From the NCBI GenBank assembly GCA_014804185.1, contig JAAVAG010000156.1:1-44502 (forward strand): DNA of 44,502 bases. Direction: 5' to 3'. Both the position numbers and the translations under genes were made by a program. Source of the DNA: Lachnospiraceae bacterium. Its GTDB lineage: Bacteria > Bacillota > Clostridia > Lachnospirales > Lachnospiraceae. The notes under the pieces are model-generated. The model had not been told where the DNA came from. It was given only the letters and a program-made list of their open reading frames with translations, and ran no database searches. Positions 7,334 through 16,002 of this stretch are shown piece after piece (within the stretch, counting starts at the first letter, position 1; each line of letters opens with the position of its first letter).

Positions 7334-7366
7334 AAAAGAGGGCTGTTGCGAGACAGTCCTCTTTTT
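7334..7366. terminator. Bidirectional terminator between convergent genes
   Basis: AAAAGAGG-G-CTGT and ACAG-T-CCTCTTTTT form a hairpin with a U-tract on the plus strand and a short A/T tract on the other. It serves the regulator gene and the convergent ABC operon. Confidence 0.8.
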
Positions 7367-7395
7367 GGTGTGTGTACTATGTTGGTCACTGCATA

Positions 7396-8034
7396 TCAAC
7401 GGAGGCTGATCATCTGCAGTTCTCCCTTTTTGAGTTGAAACACTATATCGGCCTCTTTTGCCAGTTCATTGGAGTGTGTCACGATGATTACGCACTTACC
7501 GGATTTATGTGCACTCTCTTTTAGGATAGCGGCAATCTCGGCGGCAGTGTCCTCATCTAAATTGCCGGTGGGTTCATCAGCAAGGACAACCCGGGCATCG
7601 CTGGCAAGAGCGCGGGCGATGGCCACACGCTGTTGCTGGCCCCCGGACAGTTTCAGAACATTCCGTCTGGCTTCCTCCGGCGTAAGCCCTAACTGTTCCA
7701 AAATGGGCAGGGGCGGCAGCTTGGATGTCAGGGCCACATTTTCCATCGGGGTCAGATAGTCGATCAGGTTATAGTTCTGGAAGACAAACGCCACATGGCC
7801 GCGCCGATGCTGTGCAAGGCCTGTCTTTGCAATATCCTCACCCTGATACAAAATTTGACCGCTGGCAGGGCTGTCCAGACCTCCCAGAAGGGAAAGCAGG
7901 GTTGTCTTACCGCACCCGGAGGGGCCAAGAATCGTATACATTTTTCCCGTTTCAAATGTTATACTGACATTCTTCAAGACATTTCTTTTATGATCATAGG
8001 TGTAGCTGACACCCTTCATTTCTAAAATACTCAT
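7396..8034 (-). CDS. ABC transporter ATP-binding protein (LolD/MacB type)
   Basis: 212 residues with Walker A GPSGCGKTT (37-45), Q-loop FVFQNYNLI, signature LSGGQQQR (129-136) and Walker B VVLADEPTGNLD (149-160), followed by IIVTHS with the switch histidine. It belongs to the LolD/FtsE/MacB/BceA-type ATPases that power FtsX-like permeases. AAGGAGGG precedes the ATG. It is the last gene of a five-gene group (regulator, kinase, two permeases, ATPase) and follows the second permease by 15 bp. Systems of this kind usually export or sense antimicrobial peptides or move lipids. The substrate is unknown. Confidence 0.93.
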   Translation of the reverse strand: MSILEMKGVSYTYDHKRNVLKNVSITFETGKMYTILGPSGCGKTTLLSLLGGLDSPASGQILYQGEDIAKTGLAQHRRGHVAFVFQNYNLIDYLTPMENVALTSKLPPLPILEQLGLTPEEARRNVLKLSGGQQQRVAIARALASDARVVLADEPTGNLDEDTAAEIAAILKESAHKSGKCVIIVTHSNELAKEADIVFQLKKGELQMISLR

Positions 8035-8049
8035 AGTTCCAAACCCTCC

Positions 8050-9357
8050 TTAACTCATTTTGGATAAAATATCTTTTGGCCTTAAGCGGACAACCGTCCA
8101 TGACGATGCCAGCACCGAAACGACAATCAAGGCGATCCCAACCGCATATAGGGGGAGCAAATACTGCACCGAAACGACAACTTTCAAGTCCGCTGTGCCG
8201 GGTATTACCCTTGAAATCAAAAACGCGCTTGCGGCCCGCGCAATCAAATTGCTAAGCGGAACCGCCGCCGCAAACGCAGGGATGGCAGCAAACAGCGTTT
8301 CGGTAAAGAAACCCGCAATCACATTTGCTTTGCCTTTTCCGATTGACAGCAAAATACCAATTTCTTTCTTTCGACTCCTGATCCAAATGGTCAACAGGAG
8401 CGTCAGGGTCACCACACTTGTCAGACACATGATAATGATGGAATTGTTGACCAGTTCCTGCAAAGCTGTCAGCGGAGCGGAAACAACATCATATTCCTCC
8501 GTGTCGATTACCAGTTTCAGCGTTTTTCCCTTTAGTTCCGGCAAAGCGTTGATCCTGTCATAGACATTCTGAATGCTCACGGGGTCTTCCACATAGATTG
8601 TCAACTGATAATAGCCGTTCACCACATCTTCAGGAAACATTTCAAACATTGACGCATAGTCGATATAGCCGCAGTTTGCAGGAATTTGATCGACGGTGAT
8701 CGCATTTCCGGAAGTACCCTCTGTGCCGTCAAAGAGGCCGACGATTTCAAATTCATTGATAGAATCAGTATCCAGCGAATACATCCTGATTTTCTGACCA
8801 ACCGTCAGGTTGTTATAGTCCGCAAGTTCTTTCGAGATGAGACAGACAAACTTATCATCAGCGGTAATATGCCGCCCGGCAACCAGGTTGTATTTCCCGC
8901 TCTGGAACGCGGCGCATTTCTCTGATGACAGCGTGGCGGTATAGCTGGAACTCAGTCCATAGGGCGGGAAAGAAATTTGAAAGGCTGTCGGGAGATATTG
9001 GAAGTCAACCCCCGCGCCATAGTAGCTTCCTGCATCGTCCGGATTATAATCGACAACACCCTCCACCTGTGAGATGGCCCTGACAATATCTTCTGTAATC
9101 ACATCGCCCTCATAAGTATAGGTCATGCCGCCCCACTCATTGGCCTGACCGCTGCTCCAGCCCTTTTCCGTGTCAGTCTCCAAAATGATTTTACCGCCGA
9201 TGGCAGTCTGAACATTAGCCGCGGTTCCCTCCGACGCATCCCGAATGGCGATTCCGGTAAGTACAAAGGTCGCTGTCACCGCCAGCACCAGAAACAAAAT
9301 CAAGGCCCTGACCCGCTGCCGCAGGCAATACAATACCGCTCGTTTTATAAAATTCAT
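8050..9357 (-). CDS. FtsX-like ABC permease
   Basis: 435 residues. There is one N-terminal membrane helix (about 15-37, ALILFLVLAVTATFVLTGIAI), a large extracytoplasmic domain of about 250 residues, and three C-terminal helices (near 305-330, 350-380 and 395-425) ending RLRPKDILSKMS. This is the MacB/FtsX fold, with the SIGKGKANVIAGFF coupling segment for the ATPase. It is a paralogue of the neighbouring permease, with the same RxxPKxILSKMS ending, so the transporter is probably a heterodimer plus the LolD-like ATPase. AGGAGAGG precedes the ATG. It is 12 bp downstream of the other permease. Confidence 0.92.
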   Translation of the reverse strand: MNFIKRAVLYCLRQRVRALILFLVLAVTATFVLTGIAIRDASEGTAANVQTAIGGKIILETDTEKGWSSGQANEWGGMTYTYEGDVITEDIVRAISQVEGVVDYNPDDAGSYYGAGVDFQYLPTAFQISFPPYGLSSSYTATLSSEKCAAFQSGKYNLVAGRHITADDKFVCLISKELADYNNLTVGQKIRMYSLDTDSINEFEIVGLFDGTEGTSGNAITVDQIPANCGYIDYASMFEMFPEDVVNGYYQLTIYVEDPVSIQNVYDRINALPELKGKTLKLVIDTEEYDVVSAPLTALQELVNNSIIIMCLTSVVTLTLLLTIWIRSRKKEIGILLSIGKGKANVIAGFFTETLFAAIPAFAAAVPLSNLIARAASAFLISRVIPGTADLKVVVSVQYLLPLYAVGIALIVVSVLASSWTVVRLRPKDILSKMS

Positions 9358-9369
9358 TTCACACCTCTC

Positions 9370-10728
9370 CTAACTCATTTTAGATAAGATTTCCTTTGGC
9401 TTTATCCGCATGACTGTAACAGAAGAAGCCAATATAGTAAGGACTATGACCAATATTTGCGCAGCGTAGAGAGCAGCCGTTAAAGCGGCGCCCAAATGCA
9501 GATAGGAAACGAATCCTGCTCCGTCTGTATCTCCTGACAGAACCTGCTCGTTCAGCAAATGCGGCTGCATCTCCCGGAACACATTTTCGGCTATCACCCG
9601 CGTAACTCCGGACACAGCTATGTGTGACAACAGGAGGGCCGCTGCTGCAACAAGTAAAACTTCCAGCAGAAATTGCCCCAAAACCTGCCCCTTTGAAATA
9701 CCTGCGGAGAGCAGCATCCCGACTTCCGGAACACGCCCATGCATTCTCATAGACAGGATCAGCGTCAAAATGACCGCACTTACAACCGATACACAGACAA
9801 GCAGAATTTTCATCAGGTCCGCCAGTGAGGATAGCTGCTCCTCAATCTTGGAAAACCGAAAATCATTCGTCCGTATAAAATGCGTTGTCCAGTCAATGTC
9901 AGATATGAGCTGCACATTACGGGTGATGGGTTCAAGGTCAGCCGGGTCAGTGATATAAAAGTCAACTTCACCTGTGTAAACGCCCGCTTCGCTTTCTTTC
10001 AGCGTTTCTAAAACATCCAGGCTGGCATATATCTCGTTACAGGCTTGTCCCGCCGTGGGAGAAACAGCGGTATCCTCTGTATGGATTCTGTATATGCCGG
10101 ACACCGCAACTTCCGCGAAAGCTGTTTTCACAGGAATTTCATCCGCATACCCGCCGTCCCTTTCCACCAGCTTCGCGTGGGTCAGGGTAACGGTGTCGCC
10201 GACAGATAAATGATTTGCCTCCGCCAACTGATCACTGATCAGAATTTTTCCGCTGTCTGACGGAGTGATTGGATCCCCTTTCAGCAAGGTTACCGTCTCA
10301 TCCGAAAAGGCCGGGGCGAGCGCGGAATAGCCGAGGGCGGTTACCCTGCCCATATTGTTGTCGGCGTTATGTTTGTCCCCGGGGATAAATTGGATATCCT
10401 CACTTTTTGCAAATCCGTAATTGATGGGATTGCAAAATTCGATCCCGCCAAGCCCCATGATTCTGTCAATGACCGCCTGTGTGATGTACGTATCGTTGCT
10501 TTGTACCTGCATCTCCCCGTTCCCGGCTGTGGATACACTGACACTGGCCCGGATATAAAATGCCGCCCCAAGCGAAGTACGAATGTCACCCGACAGATGC
10601 CCGGCAGCTTCCATGACCTCAAAGCCGGAAATCAAAAATATGCTGACAACGAGAACCAAAAGAAACAGGCCGGCGGTTTTCTCTCTTTTACGGGAAATAT
10701 AAAGGATTGCCCTTTTGCCGAAATTCAT
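9370..10728 (-). CDS. FtsX-like ABC permease (paralogue)
   Basis: 452 residues with the same design as its neighbour: an N-terminal helix (about 17-38), a long extracytoplasmic domain, then three helices and the tail IKPKEILSKMS. The cytoplasmic segment MRMHGRVPEVGMLLSAGISKGQVLGQF matches the FtsX-family coupling region. It is the first gene of the transporter half, with AAAGGAG upstream. It has its own promoter region (10756-10788) carrying the same box found before the regulator gene, so the module's response regulator likely controls it. Confidence 0.92.
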   Translation of the reverse strand: MNFGKRAILYISRKREKTAGLFLLVLVVSIFLISGFEVMEAAGHLSGDIRTSLGAAFYIRASVSVSTAGNGEMQVQSNDTYITQAVIDRIMGLGGIEFCNPINYGFAKSEDIQFIPGDKHNADNNMGRVTALGYSALAPAFSDETVTLLKGDPITPSDSGKILISDQLAEANHLSVGDTVTLTHAKLVERDGGYADEIPVKTAFAEVAVSGIYRIHTEDTAVSPTAGQACNEIYASLDVLETLKESEAGVYTGEVDFYITDPADLEPITRNVQLISDIDWTTHFIRTNDFRFSKIEEQLSSLADLMKILLVCVSVVSAVILTLILSMRMHGRVPEVGMLLSAGISKGQVLGQFLLEVLLVAAAALLLSHIAVSGVTRVIAENVFREMQPHLLNEQVLSGDTDGAGFVSYLHLGAALTAALYAAQILVIVLTILASSVTVMRIKPKEILSKMS

Positions 10729-10755
10729 ATGATGGTATCAACTCCTTTCGGCGCC

Positions 10756-10788
10756 TATCATACAAAACCTTTATCAGTTTTTGATTAG
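10756..10788 (-). promoter_or_regulatory. Response-regulator-type box and -10 upstream of the FtsX permease genes
   Basis: Read on the minus strand: CTAATCAAAA-A-CTGATAAAGG, two half-sites with 11-bp periodicity, then GTATGATA with the -10 TATGAT (10762-10757). The plus-strand 33-mer matches the one at 12914-12946 at 25 of 33 positions, including all of TTTTG and TTTAT. OmpR-type regulators bind such direct repeats over a weak -35. Confidence 0.72.
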
Positions 10789-10827
10789 ACTTTGATAGGA
10801 ATTCGGTTTGATTTTCAGACGCAGAAA

Positions 10828-10855
10828 CGGCGGTTTTGCCTGCACAAAACCGCCG
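10828..10855 (-). terminator. Strong hairpin between the sensor kinase and transporter genes
   Basis: An 11-bp perfect stem CGGCGGTTTTG/CAAAACCGCCG (10828-10838/10845-10855) with a 6-nt loop, followed on the minus strand by TTTCT. It ends, or partly ends, the two-component transcript before the separately promoted permease genes. Confidence 0.65.
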
Positions 10856-10876
10856 CTCACATGTCACTTAACTCTA

Positions 10877-12244
10877 TTATGCTTTTTTTAAGTCAATCTC
10901 GAAAACCACGCTGTGCTGTGCATTGCAGATACGACAGGTCATACCATGCAGATCCAGGATGGTTTTGACAATAAAAAGCCCCAGGCCGCTGCCGCCGGTG
11001 GCCTTGCTCCGCGACTTATCCGCGCGATAAAAAGGGGTGAACAGATGCGGCAGGTCACCTTCCGGGATAGTCACACCGGTGTTCTCCACGACCAGCACGT
11101 TTCCGGCGCGCAGAAAGACAAATACTTCTGCTCCGCCGGGTGAGTGCCGGACAGCGTTGCCGATAATGTTGGACAGCGCCTTGCTCCAAAGGGCGGAATT
11201 GACAGCAAGCAGCCTGTCAGGGACAATCGTGCAATGTATCAATATATCCTTATTCTCTGCCAGCGGCAGCAGCGTTTTCACTGCATAATTCACGGTATCG
11301 GACAAAGAAATCTCCTGCAAAGCGTCATCGATATCCATATTCTCCATTTTTGTAACGGACAGGATTTCCCGGACAAGAATTTCTATATCCTCTATTGTCT
11401 TTAATGTTTCCGGCAAGTATTTCTCATGATTTTGAAAATCTCCGTAACCCAGCATCATATTTTCGATCTGTCCTCTGAGAATCGTCAGCGGCGTTTTCAA
11501 CTCGTGGGATACCGCCGTAAAAAAATGTCGGCGTTCCTCCTCCAGCCGCTGAAAATGCTCCACATCCTGTTCCAACCTGTGGTTTGCACTTTCAAGTTCT
11601 CCCATGACGGTGTGCAAACGGTCCGCCATTGTGTTCAGACTTGAAGCCAGAACACCGATTTCATCTGTGTTTTTCACATCGCAGCGCCATGTCATATCCA
11701 GGGCTGTCATTCGCCTGGAAATCCGGCTGATTTCGGCGATAGGCGAAACAATGATTTTGCTGCAAATGAAAGCGCTAAGCGCGGACAGCAATAGTATGAT
11801 GAAAAAAACAGCGGGAACCAGCTTCAAAAGCAGTGCGGATATTTCAGTTGTGGTTTTTGAAATAGAGGATATGACAAGCGTGCATCCCTCTGTCAGTTCT
11901 GCGAGGTGAACAACTCCCAAAATAGTAGTTGTTGCGGTGGTCAGCGTATCACTCTCTATCTCGCCAAAACACACGGAGGTCTGACCGTTGGAGAGCACAC
12001 AGGCAGAACGATTCTGAATACAGAAATTGTAGATTTGCTTCACGGCCTCGTCATAGGACTGCCCCTCTAACTCCGCAAAAAGGGCATCCGCATTATCTTC
12101 TAATCTGCTGTCATAGGTAAACTGATACCGTTTTGGCAGAACGATAATCACAATTCCATAAATCAGCATACTGCAGACAGTGAGGGAAGAAAACACCAGA
12201 AAGAAAACCTTTGCGCTTAGACTGTTATGCATTTTCTTTCGCAA
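10877..12244 (-). CDS. Sensor histidine kinase
   Basis: 455 residues. There is an N-terminal membrane helix (about 12-35), an extracytoplasmic loop of about 105 residues, a second helix (about 142-163), a HAMP region (165-215), a dimerisation/phosphoacceptor domain with H247 in FFTAVSHELKTPLTIL, and a HATPase_c domain (N-box SNIIGNAVRHSPGG, G-boxes GLGLFIVK). Its start overlaps the response regulator gene by 20 bp. It is a classical EnvZ-type kinase with a periplasm-like sensor loop, not the short intramembrane-sensing type of BceS. The partner is the adjacent OmpR-type regulator. Confidence 0.95.
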   Translation of the reverse strand: MRKKMHNSLSAKVFFLVFSSLTVCSMLIYGIVIIVLPKRYQFTYDSRLEDNADALFAELEGQSYDEAVKQIYNFCIQNRSACVLSNGQTSVCFGEIESDTLTTATTTILGVVHLAELTEGCTLVISSISKTTTEISALLLKLVPAVFFIILLLSALSAFICSKIIVSPIAEISRISRRMTALDMTWRCDVKNTDEIGVLASSLNTMADRLHTVMGELESANHRLEQDVEHFQRLEEERRHFFTAVSHELKTPLTILRGQIENMMLGYGDFQNHEKYLPETLKTIEDIEILVREILSVTKMENMDIDDALQEISLSDTVNYAVKTLLPLAENKDILIHCTIVPDRLLAVNSALWSKALSNIIGNAVRHSPGGAEVFVFLRAGNVLVVENTGVTIPEGDLPHLFTPFYRADKSRSKATGGSGLGLFIVKTILDLHGMTCRICNAQHSVVFEIDLKKA

Positions 12245-12896
12245 TTTTATATCCCACCCCTCTTACGGTTTCGATGTAGCCCACATTCAGCTTTTTTCGT
12301 AAATTCATGATGTGAAAGTTGACGCCTTTTTCCTCGGCTGCATACTCATAGCCCCACACCAAATTGAGCAGATCGTCCCGGGAAAAGACACGCCCCGGGT
12401 TTTTCATAAAAAGCAAAAGTATTTCAAACTCCAAATGGGTAAGTGCTGTCTCGTTTCCGGAAACGGTAACTTTTCGCTCTGACTTGCACAAAGTAATTTC
12501 CTTATAGCGAATGATATCTGACACCATATCTGATGACGACCGCCGCAAAAGAGCCTCCACACGCTTTAAGACAAGTTTTATGGAAAACGGTTTTGTGATA
12601 TAATCATCCGCCAGCAAATCAAAGCCCTTGATTTGATTGTCCTCAGCGTCTAATGCCGTGAGAAGAATAATAGGAATATTCGATTCTTGCCGGATCATCT
12701 CACACACGGCATAGCCATCCATTTTGGGGAGCATAATGTCGAGCAGGATGAGATCAAAAGATGCCGCATGAAATGTGTTTATACCTTCCAGCCCATCAGA
12801 AGCCGTGGTTACTTGATATCCGGCAGCAGAGAGGGGTTCCAGAAGTATTTTCCGGATAGCCGGTTCATCCTCAATAATTAAAATTTTCTTGTTCAT
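12225..12896 (-). CDS. OmpR-family response regulator
   Basis: 223 residues. The receiver domain (1-120) has acidic residues ED (10-11), the phosphoacceptor D53 in LILLDIMLPKMDGY, and K in DDYITKPFS. The C-terminal winged helix (130-223) ends VWGYEYAAEEKGVNFHIMNLRKKL...VRGVGYKI, the PhoB/OmpR pattern. GGAGG precedes the ATG. A direct-repeat box at 12914-12946 immediately upstream, repeated in front of the transporter genes, suggests it activates both. Confidence 0.96.
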   Translation of the reverse strand: MNKKILIIEDEPAIRKILLEPLSAAGYQVTTASDGLEGINTFHAASFDLILLDIMLPKMDGYAVCEMIRQESNIPIILLTALDAEDNQIKGFDLLADDYITKPFSIKLVLKRVEALLRRSSSDMVSDIIRYKEITLCKSERKVTVSGNETALTHLEFEILLLFMKNPGRVFSRDDLLNLVWGYEYAAEEKGVNFHIMNLRKKLNVGYIETVRGVGYKIAKENA

Positions 12897-12913
12897 AAAA
12901 ATGCCTCCGGTTT

Positions 12914-12946
12914 TATGATACAGGGCATTTATTAGATTTTGGTTAG
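12914..12946 (-). promoter_or_regulatory. Response-regulator-type box and -10 upstream of the two-component genes
   Basis: Minus strand: CTAACCAAAA-T-CTAATAAATG followed by GTATCATA with -10 TATCAT (12920-12915). It is the partner of the 10756-10788 box, with the same 33-bp length and spacing. Confidence 0.7.
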
Positions 12947-12961
12947 TTCAAAAGAGGACCC

Positions 12962-13492
12962 TCAACGGGTCCACTTTTCCTGCTTATGTCCCTGCTCCTG
13001 CAGACGGCTGCGCAATCCCTCCAGATAGTCCAGGAACGCCTCCCGCTCCTCCTTTTGGACCGTGTTGGGAATCCCATACATTGTCTTGCTGCCTGTATCG
13101 CCGATATCCAGAAGCTCGCCATAATCACCATAACCTTTTCTGTACTTCAGGCATGCCTGAAAATATTTGGGATTATAGGTTACGCCCACCACCGAGTCCA
13201 TATCCACTTCATACGGCTCGCTGTACTGAGTCAGATTCCTGTCAATCTGCACCATTACCACCTTGTCATAATCCTTGTTGTAACCAAGGATATAATGATA
13301 AAATGTTGTGGTATTTGTATCGATGAAAAACCCTTTTTCGAACTTAGTCGTACGCTGGGTGGCATGAAGAATCTCGTAGCTGCTTCCCTCCTCCACCGCC
13401 TCATCAAACATCTGACGCATGCGGTTTTTCTTGTTTTGACAGTCCGCCGCGTCATATACCACTTCTTTCGGTTTCTTTGAAAATAAACCCAT
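12962..13492 (-). CDS. Protein of unknown function (about 176 aa)
   Basis: I do not recognise the family. From the start at 13492 (AAGGAG 10 bp upstream) it begins MGLFSKKPKEVVYDAADCQ. It is soluble and mixed alpha/beta, with several beta-prone stretches (TTTFYHYILGYN, KVVMVQIDRN, DSVVGVTYNP) and a charged C-terminal helix ending HKQEKWTR. It has no signal peptide or membrane segment. It follows the YkgJ-like gene by 30 bp and is the last gene of that run, so the two may act together. Confidence 0.6.
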   Translation of the reverse strand: MGLFSKKPKEVVYDAADCQNKKNRMRQMFDEAVEEGSSYEILHATQRTTKFEKGFFIDTNTTTFYHYILGYNKDYDKVVMVQIDRNLTQYSEPYEVDMDSVVGVTYNPKYFQACLKYRKGYGDYGELLDIGDTGSKTMYGIPNTVQKEEREAFLDYLEGLRSRLQEQGHKQEKWTR

Positions 13493-13522
13493 GATCTGTT
13501 TCTCCTTTTCCATTGGTTTGTG

Positions 13523-14185
13523 TTATCTTTGCAGGATCTTTCCGGCCTCCTCCAGCCGCCTGTAAAAATCCTGATAAAAATCCCCTTCCGGATCCTCCAC
13601 ATAAAACTTCTGCAGCACATACATATTCAAATTTTTGATAAAGGAATCGTCGCCGCTTTCCACTACCGTCTTTCTGACTTCTTTCATAAATCCGTGCCAC
13701 GCTGTCAAAAATTTCTCATACGCCTGCACATCCGGCACGTCGATCCACCTGCGGACTTTCTCTTTTGTGCGGTTTTCCCGGACGCACTCCCCTGTCAGCA
13801 GAATGTATTTGATACCTGCCTCCTCATAGACTCTGCCCAGCGGAAAGATTCTGCATAATCCGGGACGGAAAGCATGGATGCCGCATCTTCCCTGTCCGTC
13901 CAGAAATACGCATCTTGCATTTTCTTCCTCCGTCATCATGATGCTTGGCCGGATGACGCCCTCTGCCACGCCGAGTGTAATCCCATGCTCCATCAGCTGT
14001 TGAAAATTCCGCCCCAGTCCCTCTTTCAGATGATGCACATCCAGCGGATCCATCGTGATGGTATCTCCTCTTCCGTAACAGCAGGCGCTGCAGCCCCTGC
14101 AGTGATCCGCACAGACCTTTGCCATATCGTTTAACCCATATAATTTTCCGTCCGATATTTCCTTCAGGTCCACAGTTCTCTCCAT
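13523..14185 (-). CDS. YkgJ-family cysteine cluster protein
   Basis: 220 residues. It has the N-terminal cysteine pattern of the YkgJ/zinc-or-iron-chelating family (C25, C29, C32, C35, C36 in VCADHCRGCSACC) and a second cluster (ARCVFLDGQGRCGIHAFRPGLCRIFPLG) typical of Fe-S or zinc-binding members. The C-terminal 80 residues are helical. The family is widespread and its biochemical role is mostly undefined. It sits 92 bp downstream of the GNAT gene and 30 bp upstream of the unknown gene, same strand. Confidence 0.85.
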   Translation of the reverse strand: MERTVDLKEISDGKLYGLNDMAKVCADHCRGCSACCYGRGDTITMDPLDVHHLKEGLGRNFQQLMEHGITLGVAEGVIRPSIMMTEEENARCVFLDGQGRCGIHAFRPGLCRIFPLGRVYEEAGIKYILLTGECVRENRTKEKVRRWIDVPDVQAYEKFLTAWHGFMKEVRKTVVESGDDSFIKNLNMYVLQKFYVEDPEGDFYQDFYRRLEEAGKILQR

Positions 14186-14277
14186 ACACTCCCCGTTTCT
14201 GCGTCAGTCATGCCTGACACCGTTATCTTTTTTCCTATGGCCGCTCCGCCGCATATTAATGACTATGCCTTTTTACA

Positions 14278-15120
14278 CTATTCCTGCTGTACCTGTCCCG
14301 CAAGCGTGCACAGACTCCCCACCTGTTCATATCCGATTCCCCTGTAGCACGCATTGGACGCCGCATAGTCCGCATCCGTATAGATCGCCGGCAGCACACC
14401 CTGCTGTTTTATCATCCGGGTGACTTCATATACAAGCCTCTGCGCATACCCTCTTCTTCGCGCATCCGGTCTGGTGTATACATGGGTCACTCTTCCCAGT
14501 CCGTTGTCCGCATGATAGCTGCACATGGCCGCATTGCGCCCGGCGGCGTCTTTCCACAGATATGCACATCCGCTTCGGATCATTTTTTCCACTGCCTGCC
14601 TGCACGCTTCTCTCTCCAGCAGATCGACTCCCGTCTCCCGGCGAAACAGCCAAGAAAACTCTGTCATCTCCTCCAGATCTTCCATGGAGGCCGGGCAGAT
14701 CCCGCCGTCCGTTTTGCGTTGCGGCTCTTTTGGATGGCGGCAGACATAGGTGAGCATATTTACCTGCACGGACAGAGGATTTCTTTTCTTTTCCGCTTTC
14801 TTCAGGAAAAAATCGGCCGTGGAATATTTCATGACATACCGGAATCCCTGCTCCTTTGGAAATTTTGTGTCCGTAATCTCCCATACGGTCTCCAGAAGTT
14901 CCTCCTCTGCCCCGCCTCGCACCCAGACCCACACCGGGTATGGACTGCAGGAATAGCAGATTACAAAATCCCGGTGATCCGTGATCACACACCTGCAGCC
15001 ATAATTTATAATTCCCGTCAGCACGGAAAAGGTCACTTCATCCTCTTTCCAGAATGCCGTATCAATGATATCGTCCGCATTTTCGTATTTTACAATCTCC
15101 CTGTCTGTCATCCTCTGCAT
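14278..15120 (-). CDS. GNAT-family N-acetyltransferase
   Basis: About 280 residues. The N-terminal half is divergent and probably a degenerate second GNAT-like domain. The C-terminal half (about 170-280) holds the acetyl-CoA-binding motif A, VTHVYTRPDARRRGYAQRLVYEV, and motif B-like IYTDADYAASNACYRGIGYEQVG, which are clear FR47/GNAT features. The start is ambiguous: the ATG at 15120 has GGGGAGAG upstream, the ATG at 15141 a weaker AAGGAA. It lies about 15-35 bp after the pyroglutamyl peptidase gene, so it is co-transcribed. The substrate is unknown. Confidence 0.85.
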   Translation of the reverse strand: MQRMTDREIVKYENADDIIDTAFWKEDEVTFSVLTGIINYGCRCVITDHRDFVICYSCSPYPVWVWVRGGAEEELLETVWEITDTKFPKEQGFRYVMKYSTADFFLKKAEKKRNPLSVQVNMLTYVCRHPKEPQRKTDGGICPASMEDLEEMTEFSWLFRRETGVDLLEREACRQAVEKMIRSGCAYLWKDAAGRNAAMCSYHADNGLGRVTHVYTRPDARRRGYAQRLVYEVTRMIKQQGVLPAIYTDADYAASNACYRGIGYEQVGSLCTLAGQVQQE

Positions 15121-15156
15121 GAATTTTCTCTCTCCCCGCATCTAAAACATATTCCT

Positions 15157-15984
15157 TTATTCCAATACATCAAAAGCCTGACCCTTGGCCCAGGGACTGC
15201 CCACATCGCATCGTCCATGGTGATACTGACGGGAAATCACTTTCCCTTCTCCCTCCACCACGTCGATTTTCATTCTGCTTCCCTCTTCCCCGGTATAATG
15301 ATCCAGCATGGCCACCAGTGCGTCTATATCCGCCTCTTTTATCACCTCTGCCTGCTGCCGGATGTTTTGCCGTACATTTTCTGCCGTCACTTCGATCGCC
15401 GTCTCAAGGGCCAGTACGATCTTTTCCCGATCCATGGCCGTCTGTCCCGCCCCGGCCTCTCCGCCCGCTCCGGCAAGGTTCGGCACATGGATAAATCCCA
15501 CCTGCATCTGCGGATCATGCACCGCAGCATAGTGCAGGCCGCTGTACATCAGCTGATTGCATACATAAGTCCCCGCCGTGTTGGAAATCTCAGCCTCCAC
15601 CCCACACGCATGAATCGCGGCTGCAATCTGTTTGATGGGCAGCGTGGAAAAATACGCAGCGGGGCCGTCCGCATCGACAGGTTCATCCACAGGCTGGCAG
15701 CCCGCGTTATCGGGAATCCGCGCGTCCATAATGTTGACGGCAACCCGCTCTACCGTGACCGCCGCCCGTCCGGACGCCTGCCCCACGCATATGACCGCAT
15801 CCGGCCTGTGCGTCTGCATGGCCTGGGTCAGAAGTTCCGCTGATCTGCCAAATACTGTGGGCAGTTCCAGCCGGATCAATTCAATATCCTCCGCAGGCAC
15901 GGAAACTTCCCGCACCGTCTCCTGCGCGGCATTTATGGCATCTCCGCCGAATGCGTCAAATGCAGTGATCAGAATTTTTATCAT
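15157..15984 (-). CDS. pcp: Pyroglutamyl peptidase I with C-terminal extension
   Basis: 275 residues. The first ~212 are peptidase family C15: N-terminal ILITAFDAFGG, the catalytic glutamate E79 in TVERVAVN, Cys142 in SNTAGTYVCNQLMY and His166 in VGFIHVPNL. It removes N-terminal pyroglutamate from peptides in the cytoplasm. The usual length is about 215 residues; this one adds roughly 60 (DIDALVAMLDHYTGEEGSRMKIDVVEGEGKVISRQYHHGR...SPWAKGQAFDVLE) with no family I recognise. AGGGGAAAAGAGC precedes the ATG. It starts 18 bp after the TPR-DUF4037-DUF4125 gene. Confidence 0.93.
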   Translation of the reverse strand: MIKILITAFDAFGGDAINAAQETVREVSVPAEDIELIRLELPTVFGRSAELLTQAMQTHRPDAVICVGQASGRAAVTVERVAVNIMDARIPDNAGCQPVDEPVDADGPAAYFSTLPIKQIAAAIHACGVEAEISNTAGTYVCNQLMYSGLHYAAVHDPQMQVGFIHVPNLAGAGGEAGAGQTAMDREKIVLALETAIEVTAENVRQNIRQQAEVIKEADIDALVAMLDHYTGEEGSRMKIDVVEGEGKVISRQYHHGRCDVGSPWAKGQAFDVLE

Positions 15985-16002
15985 GCTCTTTTCCCCTCAG
16001 AC

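Noticed and set aside
14482..15843. Plus-strand open frame of 453 codons
   Set aside because: It is antisense to the GNAT and pcp genes, which have clear family motifs. Its translation has no recognisable domain and is rich in Cys, His and Arg from GC-rich antisense coding.
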